NCBI GenBank assembly: GCA_010094045.1
Contig: ML986621.1
Span: 1-64,000 of the forward strand
Length of the DNA stretch: 64,000 nt
Reading direction: 5' to 3'
Source: Lojkania enalia
Taxonomy: Eukaryota > Ascomycota > Dothideomycetes > Pleosporales
The position numbers and the translations under genes are program-made. The notes under the pieces are model-generated. The model searched no databases. It was given only the letters and a program-made list of their open reading frames with translations, and had not been told where the DNA came from. Below, one piece after another: positions 56,346 through 64,000 of this stretch. Positions within the stretch are counted from its first letter, which is position 1. Every line of letters begins with the position of its first letter.

Positions 56346-57152
56346 ATGTCGACCCTTCTCAGGACATTGCGGAATCTCCGTAGGATAGGACTCAAGGTAT
56401 GTATACTCGCAATCTCCCTTTTGCTCGGCGCCTCTAATTGACTTCTCTTTGTAGGATTTCGGCCACCAAATGCAGGTACGTAACTCATTACGTGCCCCGG
56501 TGTTTTCACGGGCTTTACTGATAATCGTTGCTCGGGGTTATAGTATATTGGTACGTCTTATTACAATGGCACAGTTCGGGATGGCGGGCTTACTCGGCGC
56601 AGGCGATACCAAGGCTGGTGCACTTATTGGAATGGACAAGTACGGCAACAAATACTACGAGAACTTGGAAGAAGAGCTGCCCCGTGAGTTGAAAGTACCT
56701 GCACTCCATATCGAATAATCGATTAATATCTTACAACAGTGAGGACTCGATGGGTGGATTACAAGGACAAGGAATATGATCCGTGAGTGGTTATGGCATG
56801 CGCCGTTTAGAGCGGGTGGTTGACATGAAAAGCAGATCTCAGATTGAGCCCGGATGGTATAACTCCTTCTATCTAACTGATCTCCTTGATAATTCCTAAT
56901 ATCTTGAAGGCATGCCTGGATGTCGTACATGGTCGACAAGGCCCCGCCGGCCGACCCTATCCTCCAGCGACAAGTGCGCGAGTGGGAGCCAAAGGAGCAT
57001 AGGCCGACGTTGACGTGGAGTCGATCGGGATACAAACCGTACAGCACGTACGTCCAGATCCTGTGTACAATCTTTCGGGCGAAGACTAACCGAAGTCTAG
57101 GACGAAGAACAATTATTCTCCATGGGTGCCAGTAGTAAAGCCCCGACAGTGA
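56346..57152 (+). CDS. Complex I accessory subunit NDUFA12 (B17.2)
   Basis: Eight exons: 56346-56396, 56455-56475, 56544-56550, 56603-56683, 56740-56782, 56836-56856, 56910-57047, 57101-57152, giving 137 residues, the family's usual length. Sequence by exon: MSTLLRTLRNLRRIGLK / DFGHQMQ / YI(G) / DTKAGALIGMDKYGNKYYENLEEELP / LRTRWVDYKDKEYDP / SQIEPGW / HAWMSYMVDKAPPADP...SGYKPYS / TTKNNYSPWVPVVKPRQ. Every junction agrees with the conserved family sequence (YIGDTKAG, RTRWVDY, WHAWMSY). Exon 3 is only 7 nt. It is a peripheral-arm subunit of NADH:ubiquinone oxidoreductase on the matrix side of the inner membrane. Seven introns in 137 codons is the highest density in the window. Confidence 0.92.
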
Positions 57153-58879
57153 GCACTTCCTTCTATATATAGTCAATGTACATAAAACCGAATCATTGAT
57201 TTCAAATGCAATATGCAAAACAAAAACCCCGATTTCGCGACCGCGAGTATGAATTTCCATTATACTTATTGGCATTGTTTGACGGTTGTCTAATCCTTCC
57301 ATAGCCTGCCTTGATTTGATATCGGCACTTGGGATAACTTTTTGGGTTGAGGGCCTGTCTGGGTTCTGGCTTTAGATTTGAATCGTGTAGTTAAGCTATC
57401 GCCGATTAAGGGACACTTAGATGAGATGCTTATTGTCAGCTGAAACAGTGCGAATATCGGAGCTCATTGAAGCGATTATTGCGATAGCAGAGAGTTGCAT
57501 GCTGATCACCACCTCATATCTCTGCTTTGATCTGTTTTCTGCCGAGACCGCTTCCAGGAGCGAGGTAACCCGTCTCCGAAGTCGCGCCTCCCGCTCCCAT
57601 ATTGCAGGTCGCATATGCAAACATAGGCTCGATCACCCTCTCTAACGAAGTCTGTTTGTTAGGATGTTGAATAGACGAGAAAGCCGGGTAGTGGGAGTAC
57701 TAATCCGGCATACGCTATTCGTGCAGGGTGACCTACTTGCATATTCAGACGTGTTTGCGCGGCGTACTACTAAACGCCATGCAGGACGGACAGCTCGCTG
57801 GATCAGCCTCACGGAGCGAAATATGTGTGCCCTTTGACAGCGGGTGGCGCACTTGGCCACGATCGCGTTGGGATCTCGGGCATCTCGGGCATCTCGGGCA
57901 CCTCGGTCGGTCTGTTCGCGTGGTAAGCTTCGAAGGGGTGCCTTGCTTGCGCGCAGCTGATTTGGAGCACGGGACGAGAACCGCGATCTGCACGGTGCAG
58001 CAGCATCGCCATACTGCGGGTACCGAAACTGAAGGGCGGACGGTACACTCCGGGATAGAGCGATAACGGGTTCTGGTTTTCTGCGCAGACGCAGACGCAG
58101 ACGCAGGCGCCGTCGAGTTTGTTTGTCTACATACTAATACTACTAAGTTGCAATAGACGTATCAAAGAGCACCAATTAGCAGGGGATGTTCCCGTGTGCG
58201 CCAGCCAGGCCTGCAGCTGCACAGCTGTGCAGCTCAGGGCTCTCTCGAGAGGCTAGTCATTGCTGCTGCGGGGGGTCCTCTGAGGGAGAGCGGTGAAAGG
58301 ATGGGCTGTGAGGAGCACAGGGCTACCTGCTCGTCCCAGCAGGTCCAGGTGCCCGTGAGGCGAAATGAACTACGGAGGCGACTCCAGCGCCGTTCCCGTT
58401 GCCATGGGACGAGGCGCTGCCAGACGGAAGACGATGGTGGTGGTGGTAGCACGACATCACCCATCAGATAGATTGCTTTATCAGATGGGGCCCCAGTAGT
58501 AATAGTAGTAGTAGTGGTGGTAACAATGCAGAGGTTCGGTTAATGGGTGCAGGCGCGACCACAGACTATTACATCACGAGCTCCCTGCCGTGCGTCGGTT
58601 GAATCAGTCGTCGCGCGTGGCTCATCATCGGTGCGCCGCTGCGACTAAGTGGAGCCCAAGTCCTTGCCTCCGCCGTCTACCGCATACAAACAATCTTGCA
58701 ATCTCAACCTTCCTCCCCGGCCTTTGTCATATACTTTGTGTTTACCATCTCCCGCGCTCACAAGCCCTCTCCGTCGCCCTCTGGCAAATGCCCGCCCCCC
58801 CGCCCCTCTCATGATTGATTGCGCCACGACAGACCTATGAGATTCCCCGCCGCTGTGAGGAGGCTCGAGTTGGTAGGAC
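57153..58879 (+). promoter_or_regulatory. Long upstream region of the ABC-C transporter
   Basis: 1.7 kb without a supported gene. It holds a catctcggg array (about 57873-57903), a gcagac array (58084-58105) and an agt-rich microsatellite (58495-58520). C/T-rich sequence at 58640-58810 resembles a core promoter or leader. ORFs on both strands, including a 213-codon minus ORF at 58645-59286 overlapping the transporter start, look like shadows. Confidence 0.45.
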
Positions 58880-61800
58880 ATGTTCGCCCGGTGCGAAGGC
58901 CCTGTATGGGACATCGATGATTTTTCACGATGCTTTGAGCAAAAGTAAGTGCAAGCCTGTCCTTTACCCTCTACCCCCTTACCGCGCACTCGATGGTGCT
59001 TTTGCAAAAGCTTGGTGTTGCGGCGAGTTCCATGATGCCATTGGCTAGGGCAGCTAGGACGTTTGTACACAAGGCACCACACGGCGTCTGACCTCACCGC
59101 CCGTCCGGTGTCACTTATAACCCTTCTGCTGACCGACGTTTTCCAGCTATCTCCAGGCATTATTCCCCGTCGTCGTTTGCGGGGCTTCGCTCCTTTACCT
59201 CTTGCTGCAGCTATACCAGGCCCGGGAAGCATCCACTCGCTCCTACGCATACACTGCCATTGACGAGGCGCAACATGTCTGGTCACGACAGATACGTCAA
59301 TACAGCGATGATACCGATACCGACACTGAAGATGAGTTCGACCGCAACGAGCACTTGGCGCTTCATCCCACCATCAGTCGTCAAACCCAGTCTACCGTCG
59401 CCATCGACCGTCCCAGAGGAGAGGTTGCTGTGGTAGTCCTGGAAGAGGTAGCAGTGTTGGCAGAACTGGGAGTACATGTTGCCGCATGCTTTATGGGGAC
59501 ATGGGGTCGCAAGAGTCGACCGGCGGCTATTACGAGTATTGCTGTCTGGGCTTATATTGCTATATTGGCGTCTCTGCGGCTGCTTTTCTCGAGCACCAGT
59601 AAATGGTCGTTTCCAAGGTTGTGGTACCACACGGCGTTTATCTATGGTTTCCAATGGTGTTTTACTGTTCTTATATTCCGTTCCGCCATCATTCATCCGC
59701 ACTCTACTCTCGCCCAAAAGTTTGCAATTGTTGACATTTCTTTAACAACACTACTTTTACTCATTGCTTTGACATCGCGCAAAGGGAACAAGGCAGTCGA
59801 ACTGGAATACGAGGAGGATATCGAGCCTGCGCGAGAACCTACCGCCAGCGTCCTCTCTCTGGCGACGTTCGCATGGGTAGACCCTATTGTATGGAAAGGC
59901 TACAGGAAGACGTACGAACTCTCCGACGTGTGGAACCTGGCCCCGAAAGACAAAGCTGCGGCAGTAATTGCCAATTATCGACAGGTGAAGAAGACATCCG
60001 CGCTCGCTTGGCACCTCCTCGGCTACTTCAAACGCGCACTCCTGATTCAAGCTGCTTGGGCTGCCTTGTCTGGATTCTTGACTTTTGCGCCGACGCTCCT
60101 TCTGAAAGCCATTCTAGAATATGTCGAGGCCCCTCGACTCACTCCAGTCAATGCTGCATGGTTCTACGTCATCCTTCTTTTTGCGTCCGGATGTGCGTCC
60201 GCACTCGCTGATGGCCAGGCGTTGTGGATAGGCCGTAAAATCTGTATTCGGTTACGTGCTGTCATAATTGGTGAAATCTATGCAAAGGCATTGAAGCGCA
60301 AGGTAGCAGCTAGCTCAGACAAGGTTCTCGGTGCAGATAAGAAGCGGTCCAAGGAAGACGAGCCTAAGGGAATCAAGAGGATTATGACGTTTGGACGGAA
60401 AAAGAAGAAGAAGGCAACTGAGGGGCCTAAGCAAGAAGACAAGAACCCTGAGGCGGATACCCAAGTCACCACCGGTGCAATCATTAATCTTATGGCGGTG
60501 GATGCCTTCAAGGTCAGCGAAATATGCGCATATCTTCACTTCCTTTGGGCCAATACTCCGGTTCAAGTGGTTGTCGCTATTGCACTACTCTACAAAATTC
60601 TCGGATACAGTTCGATTGCGGGTATTGGAATGATGATTATCCTTTTACCGATTAATCTATACGTTTCTAAACAGTTTGCAAGGATACAGAAGCTCATTCT
60701 GGCTGCGACGGACGCACGGATCCACACCACGAACGAAGTTCTCAGCAATATTCGCATTATCAAGTATTTTGCCTGGGAACAACGTTTCATTGGACAAGTT
60801 AACGACAAGCGATATTCAGAGCTGAAAAATCTCAGACAAAGATACGTTCTATGGGCTATTGCAGCAACCATCTGGTCCGGCTCGCCTATTTTAATTACGT
60901 TCCTTTCATTTCTGGTCTACACACAGGTCGAGAAGAAAGCACTTATCCCCTCGATTGCTTTTACCGCCCTCTCTCTGTTTCAGATTCTCCGCATTCCTCT
61001 CGATCAACTTGCGGACATGGTTGCGCACGTTCAGGAATCGAAGGTATCGGTCGATCGTATCGAGGAGTATTTGAGTGAGCCGGAAACAGAGAAGTACTCG
61101 CAGCTAGTAACACATGAGGACGACGAGAGCGGGGATCCCATCATTGGTTTCGAGAATGGTACCTTTAGCTGGGGCGGGAAGGACCTGCATGACAAAGCCG
61201 CTGCGGAAGCGTTCAAGCTAATGGATCTGAATATCAAATTTAAGGTAGGGTGGCTTAACGTCGTGGTGGGGCCTACAGGTTCTGGAAAAACTTCGCTCCT
61301 TATGGCTCTACTTGGAGAGATGACCAAGCTCAAAGGAAGCATATATCTACCTGGGGGCCGCAGCCGAGAAGACCTGAAAGCGGATCCGATGACGGGTCTT
61401 ACGGAGAGCGTCGCTTATTGTGCGCAACAGGCTTGGCTCGCAAATGGCACAATCGAAGAGAATATCTTATTTGCAAGCCGCCGGGACGAGACGCGTTATA
61501 AGCAAGTCATAGTGGCTTGCTCACTTCAAAGGGATCTTGAAATTCTCGATAATGGAGATCAAACTCTAGTGGGTGAGAAAGGCGTTACTCTATCCGGAGG
61601 TCAAAAACAACGCATTTCATTAGCACGTGCGCTGTACAGCAACGCCCGCCACGTCCTTCTAGATGACGTGCTCAGCGCTGTCGATTCCCATACCGCGAAG
61701 TGGATTTTCGATGAGGCTCTCAATGGAGCTTTGATGCGCGGTCGTACCTGTATACTCGTAACTCACAACGTGAGCCTATGCCTTCCGCATTCCGAGTATG

Positions 61801-64000
61801 CCGTTGTTCTTGACAACGGCAGGGTAACTGCGCAAGGGACCGCTATAGAAGTCATCGACTCCGGAAAGCTCACTGAAGATCTTTCCAAATCACGCCCAGT
61901 CTCACGAGGGCCATCGAGAGTCCCATCACGTGTACCGTCCGACGTCGGCGGCGAGGAAGCAAACGGAGAAATTAGACGTGCGAATGGAACGACCAATGGC
62001 AATGCAAATGGCTCGGTAAACCCCAAGAAAACCAATGCTTATGAGGAAACCAAAGCTGAAGGTGGCGTCAAACTCAGCATCATTTTCATGTACCTCAAGG
62101 CTATGGGTCCTTGGTATTACTGGGTAGGAGCAGCAGTCGCTTTTGCCGCGCAGCAAATCTCTTCCGTTGCCACGAACGTATGGATCCGGGCATGGGCAAA
62201 CGCGTATGCGGATAGGCAGCCCCAAGTGATGAGTGCTCACAGCCGATCACCTATTACTCACGCAGCTACTCTGAATGGTCTCGGAACCTGCCTCACCAGT
62301 GGTACCTGCAATTGGAATTTGCCTTTCCTTACGCAGCCTCCAGAAGAACACTACACCTACAATTCCATGCAAACCAGTTTCAATCCCTCCGAGTCGGATG
62401 TCAATGCTGGATACTACCTTGGTGTTTACGCTGTTCTCGGGGTAATCTTCATGTTCATCACGTTCCTTAGAGAAGGTTTCCTTTTCGGGGGTTCTCTCGC
62501 GGCATCTCGAAGGATTCATGAGAGGCTCATTCAGGCCATCACGCATGCGAAATTCCGCTTCTTTGACCAGACTCCCCTCGGCCAGCTCATGAATCGGTTC
62601 TCTAAAGACATTGAATCAGTTGATCAAGAAGTAGCTCCAGTAGCGATTGGCGTGGTTCATTGCCTCGCATCTATCGTCACCATCGTGATTCTAATTTCGG
62701 TCATTACTCCTGGCTTCTTAATTGCCGGCATGTTTATCACGGTTCTTTACACGCTTATTGGACGTTTCTATATCAGTTCCTCACGAGATCTCAAGCGCCT
62801 AGAGTCGGTGCATAGAAGCCCGCTTTACCAACAATTCGGCGAGACCTTGTCCGGTATGACAACAATCCGAGCATATGGAGATGAAAGACGCTTCATTCGC
62901 GAGAACCTCGCGAAGATCAACACGCAACATCGCCCTTTCATCTACTTGTGGGCAGCGAACCGATGGCTAGCTTTCCGAGTGGATGTTGTTGGCGCTCTTG
63001 TTTCGTTCTTTGCTGGTGTATTTGTGGTTCTGAGTGTCGGTCGCATCGATGCCGGCGCTGCTGGACTTGCTTTAACATACGCCGTTACGTTTACAGAGAA
63101 CGTTCTATGGTTCGTCCGGCTTTATTCAGCCAATGAGCAGAATATGAACTCTGTCGAACGTATCAAGGAGTATCTCGACGTTGATCAAGAAGCCGCCGCA
63201 ATTGTTCCTGAAAATAGGCCACCTACTAATTGGCCAAATCAAGGTTCCGTGGAGTTTATCAGCTACAGTACGAGGTATAGGACTGAATTCGACTTAGTTC
63301 TCAAAAACATAAGCTTTAAGATACTTCCTGGAGAAAAGGTCGGGGTCGTGGGACGCACTGGTGCAGGCAAAAGTTCGCTTGCTTTGGCTCTATTCCGGGC
63401 CCTGGAGGCAGAAACAGGGAAGATCCTCATTGACGACATCGACATCGGGTTGATTGGTCTGCAGGACCTGCGGGAAAATATCGTCATGGTACCGCAAGGT
63501 AAGATGATTTACCGAGAGAACTAAGTTCGTACTGACGTGCGACAGATCCAACACTGTTCTCAGGCACAATTCGAAGCAATCTTGATCCTTTTGGCCTGTT
63601 CACTGATGAAGAGATCTTTACAGTACTTCGCGAAGTACATCTGATCTCAACAATATCAAGCACAACGTCGCGATCAGCTACTCCTGAAGAGCCAAGGACG
63701 CCTGAAGCAATTGAAATACCCGACCCCGCCACAGGCGCCATGACTAGCGACGTGGCTGGTAGCTATTCTGCTTCAACTGTAAACCCTAGCTCGATCATAA
63801 CCAATATGATACTCGGTGAGGCAGGAGAGGACACGGTTCTGATAATGCCAAACGGAACTGCGACGAACACTAATAGGGTCGTGGATGTAGACGTCGCCAT
63901 GCAGGCGGACAACAAGAACCCCTTTCGAAATCTCAATTCACCAGTAGCCGAGTCCGGAACGAACCTCTCCCAGGGCCAACGGCAACTTCTGTGCCTTGCC
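58880..64000 (+). CDS. ABC-C (MRP-type) transporter, 3' end beyond the window
   Basis: Three exons seen: 58880-58944, 59147-63498, and 63546 to beyond 64000. Exon 1 (MFARCEGPVWDIDDFSRCFEQ) joins in phase to NYLQALFPVVVCGASLLYLLLQLYQA, an N-terminal TMD0 helix. Then come a linker with SIAVWAYIAILASLRLLF, TMD1, NBD1 (Walker A GPTGSGKTSL near residue 730; LSGGQKQRISLARAL near 836; VLLDDVLSAVDSHTA), a Ser/Asn/Gly linker, TMD2 and NBD2 (Walker A GRTGAGKSSL near 1420; LSQGQRQLLCLA at the window end). In NBD2 about 110 residues lie between the Q-loop region (VPQDPTLFSGTIR) and the signature, longer than in most ABC-C proteins. Likely a vacuolar or plasma-membrane exporter of conjugates (Ybt1/Bpt1-like); substrate unknown. 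Confidence 0.93.

Noticed and set aside
56655..57302. 215-codon minus ORF over NDUFA12
   Set aside because: Antisense to well-conserved NDUFA12 exons; long only because the complementary strand happens to lack stops.
58645..59286. 213-codon minus ORF overlapping the ABC transporter start
   Set aside because: It overlaps the in-phase first exons of the transporter on the other strand and has no recognisable domain.

Overview
The window is nuclear DNA of a filamentous ascomycete (Pezizomycotina). The support is: many short spliceosomal introns (mostly about 45-85 nt, GTAWGT-like donors, CTAAC-like branch points, YAG acceptors), single-copy fungal housekeeping genes, and a block of transposons damaged by repeat-induced point mutation (RIP). 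I cannot name the genus.

Region 1 (1 to about 12,600) is a very AT-rich transposon graveyard with no intact gene. CA and TG dinucleotides are almost absent while CG survives, and Q codons have become TAG throughout. It holds Ty3/Gypsy retrotransposon relics (gag-like sequence, RT/RNase H, integrase, chromodomain) interrupted by four pogo/Fot1-like DNA transposons of about 1.85 kb with TIRs of about 50 bp. One lies inside another (5425-7273 within 3708-7392). Two more (<1-1132 and 8009-9873) lie in the opposite orientation. A 1.37 kb direct repeat (1133-2504 and 10802-12175) suggests two Gypsy copies in tandem; both repeat copies preserve the same antisense reading frame.

Region 2 (about 12,600-64,000) is a normal, gene-dense euchromatic stretch. 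In order: RVS161 BAR protein (+), CDC34 E2 (-), CorA/Alr Mg2+ transporter (-), SPC1 signal peptidase subunit (+), RBX1/HRT1 RING subunit (-), PNRC/Edc1-motif disordered protein (+), peptidyl-tRNA hydrolase PTH1 (-), RAD14/XPA (+), Cut12-type spindle pole body protein (-), GCN2 kinase (+), PDX1/SNZ pyridoxal-phosphate synthase (-), aminopeptidase P (-), Kap122/importin-13-type karyopherin (+), FUN14 (-), GPI7/LAS21 (+), SKP1 (-), SMP3 GPI mannosyltransferase (+), PGS1 (-), NDUFA12 complex I subunit (+), and an ABC-C transporter (+) cut by the window end. I rebuilt exon structures by hand from splice signals, reading-frame phase and family conservation; none was checked against RNA or a database.

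Themes: three parts of one machine (CDC34, RBX1, SKP1 of SCF ubiquitin ligase) lie within about 36 kb, and two GPI-anchor enzymes (GPI7, SMP3) flank SKP1. PGS1 and NDUFA12, both mitochondrial, share a 180 bp divergent promoter. The observations I would check first are a 7-nt microexon in NDUFA12, a GCN2 leader with minimal uORFs and two hairpins, alternative mitochondrial/cytosolic starts in aminopeptidase P, and the antisense frame in the retrotransposon repeat. I did not find a clearly new biological system; most of the window is conserved housekeeping.
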